Counted from the first letter of the stretch, positions 1 to 8,416 are shown. The stretch: DNA of 64,000 nucleotides from Streptomyces rubradiris (GCF_016860525.1 NZ_BNEA01000015.1:3162001-3226000), one strand, 5' to 3'. Numbers and translations: made by a program. The notes: generated by a model not told the origin, from the letters alone.

Positions 1-1283
1 CCGAGTACACCCAGGCCACCGCGGAAGACGTCGACCGGGCGGTCAAGGCCGCCCGCAAGGCGTTCGAGAAGTGGTCGGCGCTGCCCGGCTCCGAGCGCGC
101 CAAGTACCTGTTCCGCATCGCCCGGATCATCCAGGAGCGCAGCCGCGAGCTGGCCGTCCTGGAGACGCTGGACAACGGCAAGCCGATCAAGGAGACCCGC
201 GACGCGGACCTCCCGCTGGTCGCCGCGCACTTCTTCTACTACGCGGGCTGGGCGGACAAGCTCGACCACGCCGGTTTCGGCGCGAACCCGCGGCCGCTGG
301 GCGTCGCGGGCCAGGTCATCCCCTGGAACTTCCCCCTGCTCATGCTGGCGTGGAAGATCGCCCCGGCACTGGCGACCGGCAACACGGTCGTCCTGAAGCC
401 GGCCGAGACCACCCCGCTGTCGGCCCTGTTCTTCGCGGACATCTGCCGCCAGGCCGGCCTGCCCAAGGGTGTGGTCAACATCGTGACCGGTGACGGCCGG
501 ACAGGCGCCGCGCTGGTCGCCCACCCGGACGTGAACAAGGTGGCGTTCACCGGTTCCACGGCCGTCGGCAAGGAGATCGCCCGCACGGTCGCCGGTACGG
601 CGAAGAAGCTGACGCTCGAACTGGGCGGCAAGGGCGCCAACATCGTCTTCGACGACGCGCCGCTGGACCAGGCCGTCGAGGGCATCGTGAACGGCATCTT
701 CTTCAACCAGGGCCAGGTCTGCTGCGCGGGCTCCCGCCTGCTGGTGCAGGAGTCGGTCCAGGAGGAGCTGCTGGACGCCCTCAAGCGCCGGCTGTCCACG
801 CTCCGCCTCGGCGACCCGCTGGACAAGAACACCGACATCGGCGCGATCAACTCCGCCGAGCAGCTGGCCCGGATCACCGCGCTGGCCGAGCGGGGCGAGG
901 CGGAGGGCGCGGAGCGCTGGTCCCCGGCCTGCGAACTGCCCGCCTCCGGCTACTGGTTCGCCCCGACGCTGTTCACGAACGTCACCCAGGCGCACACCAT
1001 CGCCCGGGAGGAGATCTTCGGCCCGGTGCTGTCGGTCCTCACCTTCCGTACGCCCGACGAGGCCGTCGCCAAGGCCAACAACACCCAGTACGGCCTGTCG
1101 GCCGGCATCTGGTCCGAGAAGGGCTCGCGCATCCTGGCCGTCGCGAACAAGCTGCGCGCCGGTGTCGTCTGGTCCAACACGTTCAACAAGTTCGACCCGA
1201 CCTCGCCGTTCGGCGGTTACAAGGAGTCGGGCTTCGGCCGCGAGGGCGGCCGCCACGGCCTGGAGGCGTACCTCGATGTCTGA
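1..1283 (+). CDS. NAD(P)-dependent aldehyde dehydrogenase (5' end outside window)
   Basis: The gene enters the window already in frame (third base onward), so the N-terminus is missing. It is a classical ALDH: NAD-binding region with PWNFPLLM, the general-base Glu in LELGGKG, the nucleophilic Cys in FNQGQVCCAG near base 720, EEIFGPV, and a C-terminal NKFDPTSPFGGYKESGFGRE. It should oxidise an aldehyde to a carboxylate in the cytoplasm; the substrate cannot be read from sequence. It overlaps the next ALDH-like gene by 8 bases (ATG lies upstream of its TGA), so the two are probably translated together. A link to deoxyribose or acetaldehyde catabolism is only suggested by the nucleoside genes further on. 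Confidence 0.93.
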   Translation, partial: EYTQATAEDVDRAVKAARKAFEKWSALPGSERAKYLFRIARIIQERSRELAVLETLDNGKPIKETRDADLPLVAAHFFYYAGWADKLDHAGFGANPRPLGVAGQVIPWNFPLLMLAWKIAPALATGNTVVLKPAETTPLSALFFADICRQAGLPKGVVNIVTGDGRTGAALVAHPDVNKVAFTGSTAVGKEIARTVAGTAKKLTLELGGKGANIVFDDAPLDQAVEGIVNGIFFNQGQVCCAGSRLLVQESVQEELLDALKRRLSTLRLGDPLDKNTDIGAINSAEQLARITALAERGEAEGAERWSPACELPASGYWFAPTLFTNVTQAHTIAREEIFGPVLSVLTFRTPDEAVAKANNTQYGLSAGIWSEKGSRILAVANKLRAGVVWSNTFNKFDPTSPFGGYKESGFGREGGRHGLEAYLDV

Positions 1284-2160
1284 CCGTTTGAGTGTCTTCA
1301 AGACCTACAAGCTGTACGTCGGCGGGAAGTTCCCGCGTTCCGAGAGCGGCCGGGTGTACGAGGTGACGGACTCGAAGGACAACTGGCTGGCCAACGCCCC
1401 CCTCTCGTCCCGCAAGGACGCCCGGGACGCGGTGGTCGCCGCGCGCAAGGCGTTCGGCGGCTGGTCCGGCACGACCGCCTACAACCGCGGCCAGGTCCTC
1501 TACCGCGTCGCGGAGATGCTGGAGGGCCGGCGCGAGCAGTTCACGCGCGAGGTGGCCGACGCGGAGGGCCTGTCGAAGTCGAAGGCGGCGGCCGTCGTGG
1601 ACGCGACGGTCGACCGCTGGGTCTGGTACGCGGGCTGGACCGACAAGATCGCCCAGGTGACCGGCGGCGCCAACCCGGTCGCGGGCCCGTACTTCAACCT
1701 CTCCTCCCCGGAGCCGACCGGTGTGGTCGCCGTCGTGGCCCCGCAGGAGTCGTCCTTCCTCGGTCTGGTGTCGGTCGTGGCCCCGGTGATCGCCACCGGC
1801 AACACGGCGGTCGTGATCGCCTCCGAGAAGGCCCCCCTGCCGGCCCTGTCCCTGGGCGAGGTGCTCGCCACGTCCGACGTCCCGGGCGGTGTCGTCAACG
1901 TCCTGTCCGGCCGTACGGCGGAGCTCGCGGCGCCCCTGGCCGCGCACCAGGACGTCAACGCGATCGATCTCGCGGGGGCGGACGAGGCGCTGGCGAAGGA
2001 GCTGGAGATGGCGGCGGCCGACAACCTCAAGCGGGTGCTGCGTCCACAGCCTGTGGACTACTTCGAGACGCCCGGCATCGACCGGATGACGGCGTTCCTG
2101 GAGACGAAGACGGTGTGGCACCCGACGGGGTCGCTGGGTGCCGGAGGGTCTTCCTACTGA
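1276..2160 (+). CDS. Short aldehyde-dehydrogenase-like protein lacking the catalytic cysteine domain
   Basis: 294 residues starting MSDRLSVFKTYKLYVGG. The start was chosen at the ATG overlapping the upstream stop. It matches the N-terminal ALDH coenzyme domain (AAVVDATVDRWVWYAGW, then VVAVVAPQESSFLG) but ends soon after the NAD-binding part. There is no GQxCxA motif and no C-terminal catalytic domain (a normal ALDH has about 480-500 residues). It cannot be a stand-alone dehydrogenase in the usual way. The tight overlap suggests it is the partner of the intact upstream ALDH, as in the two-domain ALDH16 family where the second ALDH domain is degenerate. That comparison is inference. Confidence 0.85.
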   Translation: MSDRLSVFKTYKLYVGGKFPRSESGRVYEVTDSKDNWLANAPLSSRKDARDAVVAARKAFGGWSGTTAYNRGQVLYRVAEMLEGRREQFTREVADAEGLSKSKAAAVVDATVDRWVWYAGWTDKIAQVTGGANPVAGPYFNLSSPEPTGVVAVVAPQESSFLGLVSVVAPVIATGNTAVVIASEKAPLPALSLGEVLATSDVPGGVVNVLSGRTAELAAPLAAHQDVNAIDLAGADEALAKELEMAAADNLKRVLRPQPVDYFETPGIDRMTAFLETKTVWHPTGSLGAGGSSY

Positions 2161-2172
2161 CGGGGTCCCGGC

Positions 2173-2248
2173 GGGGAACCGCGACCGGCTGTCGAGTGCG
2201 GGTCGTTCGTGGCTTGTCGCGCGGTTCCCCGCGCCCCTTCGGGGGCGC
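2173..2248. repeat. Structured dispersed element, copy 1 (double hairpin between convergent genes)
   Basis: GGGGAACCGCG (2173-2183) pairs perfectly with CGCGGTTCCCC (2220-2230). It is followed directly by a second hairpin, GCGCCCC-TTCG-GGGCGC (2231-2248). The same architecture recurs at 63694-63752 with a compensatory change in the outer stem. It lies between the ends of two convergent genes and probably acts as a bidirectional terminator; similar elements are scattered through Streptomyces chromosomes. Confidence 0.7.
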
Positions 2249-2250
2249 TT

Positions 2251-2652
2251 TCAGTGACCCAGGGCTCCCAGGAACTGGCCCAGCACGGGGACGCTCCCCA
2301 GCGACCGGGCCTGGGCCAGCGGGCGGGTCAGCATCTGCGTGCCGACCGGCTGGAAGTCGGCCACCTGGGTGCCGACGCCGTTGTCCAGCGGGTCGACGCC
2401 CGTACCCGCCAGCGGGTTGGGCTTGAGGCCGGCGACCGGGCCGGTGACGTAGCCGACGATGCCCGTCAGGGCGCGCAGGCCGGCCTCGGGGTCGATGCTG
2501 CCGGTGTCGACCGGGCGGTAGGTCACTCCCGCGCCGGAGACCGTCTCGGCGGACGCCGTGGCCGCCCCCGCGCCCAGGGCCGCGCCGGCGGCGGCGAGGA
2601 CGACCAGGGCGCGCTGCGCGGCGGAGTGCTGGGGAGAGGCGTGTCGTGCCAT
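2251..2652 (-). CDS. Small secreted protein, unknown function
   Basis: 133 residues from the ATG at 2652 (MARHASPQHS), preceded by AGAAGGTGG as ribosome binding site. An N-terminal hydrophobic stretch, ALVVLAAAGAALGAGAATASA, is followed by ET, a good type I signal peptidase site. The mature part of about 100 residues is Gly/Pro/Val/Leu-rich (GLRALTGIVGYVTGPVAGLKPNPLAG) with no cysteines and no domain I recognise. It resembles the short cell-surface proteins common in Streptomyces. It is convergent with the ALDH pair, separated by a double-hairpin element. Confidence 0.75.
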   Translation of the reverse strand: MARHASPQHSAAQRALVVLAAAGAALGAGAATASAETVSGAGVTYRPVDTGSIDPEAGLRALTGIVGYVTGPVAGLKPNPLAGTGVDPLDNGVGTQVADFQPVGTQMLTRPLAQARSLGSVPVLGQFLGALGH

Positions 2653-2778
2653 CGTTGTGCCACCTTCTGCTGCACTGGGTAATCGTGTCGGCACGAAGGG
2701 TAGTTGAGGCGGGGCTCACGCTCAAAAGCCGACCCGCGGGGTCGGCAGGCGGGCCGGCATGCGTCAAACTGGTGTTCC

Positions 2779-3414
2779 GTGAGCATTCATCCCCCGTCTC
2801 CCGCCCGTGTCGTGCTGCTGTGCGGCCCCTCGGGCTCGGGCAAATCCCTCGTCGCCGCCCGCTCCGGGCTTCCCGTGCTGCGCCTGGACGACTTCTACAA
2901 GGAGGGCGACGACCCGACTCTGCCGCTGGTGGAGGGGAGTTCGGACATCGACTGGGACCACCCGCGGTCCTGGGACGCGGACGTCGCGGTCGAGGCCATC
3001 GCCCGGTTGTGCGCCACGGGGTCGACGCCGGTGCCGGTGTACGACATCGCGCTGAGCGCCCGTACCGGCGAGGAGACGCTGCGCATCGGCCGTACCCCGC
3101 TGTTCATCGCGGAGGGCATCTTCGCCGCGGAGATCGTCGGGCGCTGCCGTGAGCTGGGGGTGCTGGCGGACGCGCTGTGCCTGTCGCGCGGCGCCTTCAC
3201 CACCTTCCGGCGGCGCTTCCTGCGCGATCTGAAGGAGGGCCGCAAGTCGGTGCCGTTCCTGCTGCGCCGCGGCTGGCGGCTGATGCGCGCGGAGCGGTCG
3301 ATCATCGCCCGCCAGGTGTCCCTCGGCGCGCACCGCTGCGACCGGGACGAGGCGCTGGGCCGGCTGGCGGCAGCGGCGGCGGGCCGTCAGGTGCGGCAGC
3401 GGACGCCGGCCTGA
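2779..3414 (+). CDS. udk: Uridine kinase-like P-loop kinase
   Basis: 211 residues from a GTG at 2779 (VSIHPPSPARVVLLCGPSG). This is the last possible start before the Walker A motif GPSGSGKS near residue 15. The LRLDDFYKEGDDPTLP segment and DWDHPRSWD are typical of uridine/cytidine kinases and related nucleoside or panthothenate-type P-loop kinases. Expected role: phosphorylation of uridine to UMP in pyrimidine salvage, fitting the nucleoside uptake and deaminase genes further along. No clear Shine-Dalgarno precedes the GTG. Exact nucleoside specificity is not proven. Confidence 0.8.
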   Translation: MSIHPPSPARVVLLCGPSGSGKSLVAARSGLPVLRLDDFYKEGDDPTLPLVEGSSDIDWDHPRSWDADVAVEAIARLCATGSTPVPVYDIALSARTGEETLRIGRTPLFIAEGIFAAEIVGRCRELGVLADALCLSRGAFTTFRRRFLRDLKEGRKSVPFLLRRGWRLMRAERSIIARQVSLGAHRCDRDEALGRLAAAAAGRQVRQRTPA

Positions 3415-3458
3415 GCGTCGTACCGGACACGGCGGCCGCCGGGCGGCGGGCATGCGAA

Positions 3459-3495
3459 ACGGGACTGGCCGGTCCCCCCGGTCCGCCAGTCCCGT
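3459..3495. terminator. Bidirectional terminator between udk and sigQ
   Basis: ACGGGACTGGC (3459-3469) and GCCAGTCCCGT (3485-3495) form a perfect 11-bp stem with a 15-base C-rich loop, between two convergent genes. The bases on either side are AA and TTCC. Confidence 0.7.
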
Positions 3496-3607
3496 TCCTG
3501 TTTCTCCCCGTGTTCCCCCGTGTTCTCCCGTGGGCCCACCACCCCCAGTGGTCCCCCGGTGTCCCCCGTGTTTCCCCCCTCGGGCCACTCCCCGGGTGGC
3601 CCTGCCT

Positions 3608-4345
3608 TCAGGCGACCAGTTCGCCGAAGGCAGTCTCCTCGTCCCGGCCGAAGCTGAGGACCTCGTCGTCGCGCAGGCGGCGCAGCGAGCGCCAGATGCT
3701 GGACTTCACCGTGCCGACGCTGATGCCGAGGATGTCGGCGATCTCCGGGTCCGTGCGGCCCTCGTAGTAGCGCAGGACCAGCATGGTGCGCTGGAGTTCG
3801 GGCAGCCGGGCCAGCGCCTGCCACAGGACCGCGCGCAGCTCGGTGCCGCGCATCGCGTCCGTCTCGCCGGGCGTCTCCGGCAGTTCCTCGGTCGGGTACT
3901 CGTTGAGCTTGCGCCGCCGCCAGGCACTGATGTGCAGGTTCGTCATGGTGCGGCGCAGGTATCCGCCGACCGCGGCCTTGTCGCTGATCCGGTCCCACGC
4001 CCGGTACGTCGAGAACAGCGCGCTCTGCAGCAGGTCCTCGGCCTCGTGACGGTCGCCGGTCAGGTGGTAGGCGGTGGCGTACAGGGAGGCGCGGCGCTCC
4101 TGGACGTAGGCGGTGAACTCCGCCTCCGACAGCGAACGGCGCTCCCCCGGGACCTCCCGGTACGCGGTTCCCCCGTGCGTTTCCCCCGTGTGCGCGTCAA
4201 CCACCGACATGTAGGCCGGGTGCTGACGCCCGGTGCCGCGAGCGCACCCCCGCCCGCTCACGGCACCGGACTTCTCTGACCCCCGGTGCACGTCGTGCAG
4301 ACGCGTGACCACTGCGCTGGTGCTGATGCTGTGCAGCGTGTTCAT
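3608..4345 (-). CDS. sigQ: ECF-type RNA polymerase sigma factor SigQ
   Basis: 245 residues from the ATG at 4345 (MNTLHSISTSAVVTRLHD) with GGGGAGCG 7 bases upstream. Region 2 is the stretch EAEDLLQSALFSTYRAWDRI; region 4 holds LPELQRTMLVLRYYEGRTDPEIADILGISVGTVKSS, a SigE-family helix-turn-helix. A long N-terminal extension of about 70 residues precedes region 2. It is divergent from afsQ1 with an AfsQ1 box between them. In S. coelicolor SigQ and AfsQ1/Q2 are known to act on antibiotic production and development; the assignment here rests on that gene arrangement and on the sequence. Confidence 0.92.
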   Translation of the reverse strand: MNTLHSISTSAVVTRLHDVHRGSEKSGAVSGRGCARGTGRQHPAYMSVVDAHTGETHGGTAYREVPGERRSLSEAEFTAYVQERRASLYATAYHLTGDRHEAEDLLQSALFSTYRAWDRISDKAAVGGYLRRTMTNLHISAWRRRKLNEYPTEELPETPGETDAMRGTELRAVLWQALARLPELQRTMLVLRYYEGRTDPEIADILGISVGTVKSSIWRSLRRLRDDEVLSFGRDEETAFGELVA

Positions 4346-4461
4346 CTCGCGCTCCCCGTCGTGGACTTCCGGTGAATCGGTCTTGCCGGACCGGCTCGGC
4401 TCCCCGTCCGGCCCGTGACGAAAAGCCTGCCGAAGCGACTTCATGGCCGTGTCCGCCGACT

Positions 4462-4477
4462 GTCACAGACCTGTCAC
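4462..4477. promoter_or_regulatory. AfsQ1 binding box upstream of sigQ and afsQ1
   Basis: GTCAC-AGACCT-GTCAC is an exact direct repeat with a 6-base spacer. It matches the published AfsQ1 consensus GTnAC-n6-GTnAC. It lies in the 249-base divergent interval between sigQ and afsQ1, so AfsQ1 probably controls both arms. Confidence 0.85.
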
Positions 4478-4594
4478 AGGGGTCCGGCGGTGCTCCGGCC
4501 GGGCCGGTCACCCGTCGCGCACGGTGCGTGGCGGTGCGCGAGGAGGGGTACGGGCCGGTCGTACGACACCCCGTCCATGGGCCAGAATGAGGCC

Positions 4595-5272
4595 GTGCCT
4601 TCCCTGTTGCTGATCGAGGACGACGACGCCATCCGCACGGCCCTGGAGCTCTCCCTGACGCGCCAGGGACACCGGGTGGCCACCGCTGCCAGCGGCGAGG
4701 ACGGTCTGAAGCTGCTGCGCGAGCAGCGGCCGGACCTGATCGTGCTGGACGTGATGCTGCCCGGCATCGACGGGTTCGAGGTCTGCCGCCGCATCCGGCG
4801 CACCGACCAGCTCCCGATCATCCTGCTGACCGCGCGCAGCGACGACATCGACGTCGTGGTCGGGCTGGAGTCGGGGGCCGACGACTACGTCGTCAAGCCG
4901 GTGCAGGGCCGGGTGCTGGACGCCCGGATCCGGGCCGTGCTGCGGCGCGGCGAGCGTGAGTCCAGCGACTCGGCGACCTTCGGCAACCTCGTCATCGACC
5001 GTTCGGCAATGACGGTCACGAAGAACGGCGAGGACCTCCAGCTGACCCCGACCGAGCTGCGGCTGCTGCTGGAGCTGAGCCGGCGGCCCGGTCAGGCACT
5101 GTCCCGGCAGCAGTTGCTGCGGCTGGTGTGGGAGCACGACTACCTGGGCGACTCGCGCCTGGTCGACGCGTGTGTGCAGCGGCTGCGCGCCAAGGTCGAG
5201 GACGTCCCGTCGTCCCCGACGCTGATCCGTACCGTCCGTGGTGTCGGCTACCGCCTGGACGCCCCTCAGTGA
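4595..5272 (+). CDS. afsQ1: Response regulator AfsQ1 (OmpR/PhoB type)
   Basis: 225 residues from the GTG at 4595 with TGAGG just upstream. The receiver domain (1-120) has the acidic pocket ED(8-9), the phospho-acceptor Asp52 in VLDVMLPG, the T in LLTAR and K in YVVKP. The C-terminal winged helix (about 130-225) has LTPTELRLLLELSRRPGQ and RLVDACVQRLRAKVE. It overlaps the sensor kinase gene by 4 bases (GTGA). Phospho-AfsQ1 binds GTnAC repeats; one lies 120 bases upstream, so autoregulation and sigQ control are likely. In S. coelicolor the system responds to nitrogen source (glutamate) and affects antibiotic genes. Confidence 0.96.
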   Translation: MPSLLLIEDDDAIRTALELSLTRQGHRVATAASGEDGLKLLREQRPDLIVLDVMLPGIDGFEVCRRIRRTDQLPIILLTARSDDIDVVVGLESGADDYVVKPVQGRVLDARIRAVLRRGERESSDSATFGNLVIDRSAMTVTKNGEDLQLTPTELRLLLELSRRPGQALSRQQLLRLVWEHDYLGDSRLVDACVQRLRAKVEDVPSSPTLIRTVRGVGYRLDAPQ

Positions 5273-6903
5273 CTGGTACCCGAGGAAGGCTGCGCGGCTG
5301 GGCCGCGGGGCGTGGCAAGAGTCTGTCGCGGCTGCGGTTCACCAGTCTGCGGCTGCGCTTGGTGGTGGTGTTCGCGCTGGTCGCGCTCACCGCCGCGGTG
5401 TCGGCGTCGGGCATCGCCTACTGGCTGAACCGGGAGGCGGTGCTCACCCGCGCCCAGGACGCGGTGCTGCGCGACTTCCGGCAGGAGATGCAGAACCGCG
5501 CGGGCGCGCTGCCCGAGCACCCCAGCCAGGACCAACTCCAGCGCGCGGCGGGGCAGATGGCGGCCAGCAGCCAGCGCTTCAGCGTGCTGCTGGTCGCCAC
5601 GGACGCCGACGGCAAGACGGTGTACGGCAATTCGGGCGGCATCAACGGCTTCGCGCTGGAGGACGTGCCGTCGTCGCTGCGCGCGGCGGTGACCGAGCGG
5701 CAGCGGGTGACCGACCAGAACAAGGAGCCGTACCACCTGTACTGGCAGCGGGTCGTGGACCACGGCACGCCGTTCCTGGTCGCCGGGACGCGCGTCATCG
5801 GCGGCGGCCCGACCGGCTACATGGCGAAGTCGCTGGAGCCGGAGGCCAAGGACCTCAACTCGCTGGCCTGGTCGCTGGGCATCGCCACCGGGCTCGCGCT
5901 GATCGGCGCCGCGCTGCTCGCGCAGGCCGCCGCCACGACCGTGCTGAAGCCGGTGCACCGGCTCGGGGTGGCCGCGCGGCGGCTCGGCGAGGGCAGGCTG
6001 GACACCCGGCTGCGGGTCTCCGGCACCGACGAACTCGCCGATCTGTCGCGGACGTTCAACAACGCGGCCGAGGCGCTGGAGAAACGGGTCGCGGAGATGG
6101 CCGCGCGGGACGAGGCGTCCCGCCGGTTCGTCGCCGACATGTCGCACGAGCTGCGCACCCCGCTCACCGCCATCACCGCCGTCACGGAGGTGCTGGAGGA
6201 GGAGCTGGAGGCGGAGACCGGCAGCATGGACCCGATGATCGAGCCCGCGGTCCGGCTGGTGGTCAGCGAGACGCGGCGGCTGAACGACCTGGTCGAGAAC
6301 CTGATGGAGGTCACCCGCTTCGACGCGGGCACCGCCCGGCTGGTCCTGGACGACGTCGACGTCGCCGACCAGATCACCGCCTGCATCGACGCCCGGGCCT
6401 GGCTGGACGCGGTCGAGCTGGACGCCGAGCGCGGCATCCACGCCCGGCTGGACCCGCGCCGGCTGGACGTGATCCTCGCCAACCTGATCGGCAACGCGCT
6501 CAAGCACGGCGGGTCGCCGGTGCGGGTGTCGGTGCGGGAGGCGGAGGACTCGGTGGAGATCCGGGTCCGCGACCACGGGCCGGGCATCCCTCAGGAGGTC
6601 CTGCCGCACGTCTTCGACCGCTTCTACAAGGCGAGCGCCTCCCGGCCGCGCTCCGAGGGCAGCGGGCTCGGCCTGTCCATCGCCCTGGAGAACGCCCACA
6701 TCCACGGCGGCGAGATCACCGCCGCCAACTGTGCCGAGGGCGGCGCGGTGTTCACGCTCCGGCTGCCCCGGGACGCCTCACTGCTGACCGAGCAGGAGGG
6801 CGAGGACGGCGAAGGCGGCGGAAACGGCAAGGAAGGCACGGGCGGCACGGGCGGCAAGGACGCGAAGGCCGAGCGGGACGGCGCGGGGAAGGAGCGGGCA
6901 TGA
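5269..6903 (+). CDS. afsQ2: Sensor histidine kinase AfsQ2
   Basis: 544 residues from the GTG at 5269 inside the afsQ1 stop (GTGA). Two membrane helices (LRLVVVFALVALTAAVSASGIAYWL and SLGIATGLALIGAALLAQAAA) flank an extracytoplasmic sensor domain of about 170 residues. HAMP, then the H box VADMSHELRTPLTAI (His near residue 293), N box ANLIGNALKHGG, G1 DHGPGIP, F FDRFYKA and G2 GSGLGLSI follow. The C-terminal tail is a Gly/Glu/Lys-rich low-complexity stretch (GEDGEGGGNGKEGTGGTGGK), probably disordered. Translation is coupled to afsQ1 and to the following lipoprotein gene. Confidence 0.95.
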   Translation: MTGTRGRLRGWAAGRGKSLSRLRFTSLRLRLVVVFALVALTAAVSASGIAYWLNREAVLTRAQDAVLRDFRQEMQNRAGALPEHPSQDQLQRAAGQMAASSQRFSVLLVATDADGKTVYGNSGGINGFALEDVPSSLRAAVTERQRVTDQNKEPYHLYWQRVVDHGTPFLVAGTRVIGGGPTGYMAKSLEPEAKDLNSLAWSLGIATGLALIGAALLAQAAATTVLKPVHRLGVAARRLGEGRLDTRLRVSGTDELADLSRTFNNAAEALEKRVAEMAARDEASRRFVADMSHELRTPLTAITAVTEVLEEELEAETGSMDPMIEPAVRLVVSETRRLNDLVENLMEVTRFDAGTARLVLDDVDVADQITACIDARAWLDAVELDAERGIHARLDPRRLDVILANLIGNALKHGGSPVRVSVREAEDSVEIRVRDHGPGIPQEVLPHVFDRFYKASASRPRSEGSGLGLSIALENAHIHGGEITAANCAEGGAVFTLRLPRDASLLTEQEGEDGEGGGNGKEGTGGTGGKDAKAERDGAGKERA

Positions 6904-7499
6904 CGATACGACGCCTGGTGGCGCTGCCCCTCCTCGCCGCGCTGCTCACCGGCTGCGGCATCCGGGCCACGGAGGTGCCGACCGACTTCGGTGCGGCGCC
7001 GTCCCGGGTGCCGTGCTCGCTGACCGGACCGGACCGTGCGACGCAGTCCTCGCACGGAGTGCCGGTGCAGGTCTTCCTGCTGTGCGGGGCGTCCCTGGTC
7101 GCGGTGGACCGCACGGTGCCGGTCCCGGAGGGCACCCCGGACGCCAAGCGCCGGGTGATCGTGGCACAGGGGCTGCTGGACCAGCTCGCCGCGTCCCCGT
7201 CGGCCGCGGAGCGCTCCGCGGGCTATACGACGTACGTGCCGGGCGGACTCGGCGTGCGCGGGCCCGGCCCGAAGGACCCCGAGGACGCGCTCCGGCTCAG
7301 CACGGCGCCCTCGCGCCTGACCGCCTACGCCCTGGCCCAGCTGGTGTGCACGCTGTCCGACTCGGCGGCCACCGAGGGCGACGGCTCGGTCATCCTGGGC
7401 GGCCCGGACGCGGGCCCGCTACGGCGGTACGAGTGCACGGACGAGGTCCGCGAGCGCCCGGCCGGCACCCAGCCACCGTCCAGCGAGGTCACGGGGTAG
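6900..7499 (+). CDS. Lipoprotein co-transcribed with afsQ1-afsQ2
   Basis: 199 residues; the ATG overlaps the afsQ2 stop by 4 bases (ATGA). The signal sequence MTIRRLVALPLLAALLTGC carries lipobox LLTGC, so lipid attachment at Cys19 is expected. The rest has conserved Cys at VPCSL, LLCGA, VCTLS and YECTD and a GerMN-like pattern (VPVQVFLLCGASLVAVDRTVPVPEG). The protein is probably anchored on the outer face of the membrane. Its coupling to the kinase gene suggests a sensory or accessory role in the AfsQ pathway (inference). Confidence 0.88.
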   Translation: MTIRRLVALPLLAALLTGCGIRATEVPTDFGAAPSRVPCSLTGPDRATQSSHGVPVQVFLLCGASLVAVDRTVPVPEGTPDAKRRVIVAQGLLDQLAASPSAAERSAGYTTYVPGGLGVRGPGPKDPEDALRLSTAPSRLTAYALAQLVCTLSDSAATEGDGSVILGGPDAGPLRRYECTDEVRERPAGTQPPSSEVTG

Positions 7500-7590
7500 C
7501 AGGCGGGCGGTCCGCCCGGCGACCCCTACGGGTGTTTCCCTACGGGTGTCCGACGGTGTGGGCATGTCGGCGGCCGTCGGCGTGCCGTGG

Positions 7591-7660
7591 CGTGTGGCGT
7601 GTGGCGTGTGGCGTGTGGCGTGTGGCGTGTGGCGTGTGGCGTGTGGCGTGTGGCGTGTGG
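7591..7660. repeat. Perfect tandem array, 10 x CGTGTGG
   Basis: Ten identical back-to-back copies of the 7-base unit CGTGTGG with no mismatch. The array sits in the 240-base gap between the AfsQ lipoprotein gene and the VanZ-like gene. Perfect identity suggests recent slippage expansion. One strand is C-free apart from the unit's first base, and G/T-rich. I see no gene in this gap. Confidence 0.97.
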
Positions 7661-7739
7661 CGTGCCGGAACGTCGTCGCGGCGGAGGCGTAACGTTTCCA
7701 CCCGGAACCGTTCCGCCCCATGGCCGCGTCTAGGGGGGC

Positions 7740-8306
7740 GTGCAGCGTCAAGGCTCCATCGGCGGCAACGCCGCGATCCGCATCCGTGTGACGGGGGGTG
7801 TCCTCCTCGCCACGCACCTAGCCCTCGTCGCCTGGCTGATGCTGCGCCCCCTGGACGTCCCCTGGGTGACGCCCCCGAATCTGCGCCCGCTGGCCGGCAT
7901 CCGGGCCGATCTGGCGCTGGGCTGGCCCGGGGCCGCCCGGCCGCTCGGCGAGGGGCTCGGGCTGCTCGCCCCGCTGGGCGTGCTGCTGCCGGCGGCGCAC
8001 GGCAGGCTCACCGTCTCCCCGCTCGCCTCGCTGCTCAGGACGGCCGCGGCCGGCGCGCTGATCTCCCTGGGCATCGCCCTGTTGCAGACCGGGGTGCCGG
8101 GCCGGGTGGTGGACGTCGACTCGCTGCTGCTGAACACGGCGGGGGTCGTGCTGGCCCACCTGGCCGTCGTACCGGCGGGCCGCTCCTGGCTGCGCCGGCG
8201 GGCGGAGCGGGAACCGGCGGCCGCGGCCGGCCCGGCCGTCAGCATCACGGAGGAGCTGTCTCAGGGCCGTACCCCGACGATTCCCAGGGTCGGGATCGCC
8301 CCTTAG
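7740..8306 (+). CDS. VanZ-like integral membrane protein
   Basis: 188 residues from a GTG at 7740 with TAGGGGGG just upstream. Four hydrophobic segments are visible (VLLATHLALVAWLML, LGEGLGLLAPLGVLLPAA, LLRTAAAGALISLGIALLQ, LLLNTAGVVLAHLAVV), and the pattern RxVDVDSLLLNTAGVVLG-like is characteristic of the VanZ family. VanZ homologues are associated with low-level teicoplanin tolerance, but most are of unknown function. The C-terminal 40 residues (REPAAAAG...) look disordered. Confidence 0.75.
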   Translation: MQRQGSIGGNAAIRIRVTGGVLLATHLALVAWLMLRPLDVPWVTPPNLRPLAGIRADLALGWPGAARPLGEGLGLLAPLGVLLPAAHGRLTVSPLASLLRTAAAGALISLGIALLQTGVPGRVVDVDSLLLNTAGVVLAHLAVVPAGRSWLRRRAEREPAAAAGPAVSITEELSQGRTPTIPRVGIAP

Positions 8307-8416
8307 AGTGATGCTTCGTCGCCTTCGTCCGCCTACCGTGGATGGCAGTTGAGGGGGCTCGCCCAGGGCCCCGCCACCGGCTCGGGAGCGAGCCGACGAC
8401 CCACGGAGGAGCCGAC

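Noticed and set aside
3496..3607. CCCCGTGTT-like repeats between the udk and sigQ terminator and the sigQ end
   Set aside because: Short imperfect low-complexity sequence without regular period; probably drift after the terminator.
7591..7660. Heptamer array as part of a coding repeat
   Set aside because: A frame with VACGVWR repeats is open across it, but it has no start context, poor codon bias outside the repeat and no homology to a known domain.
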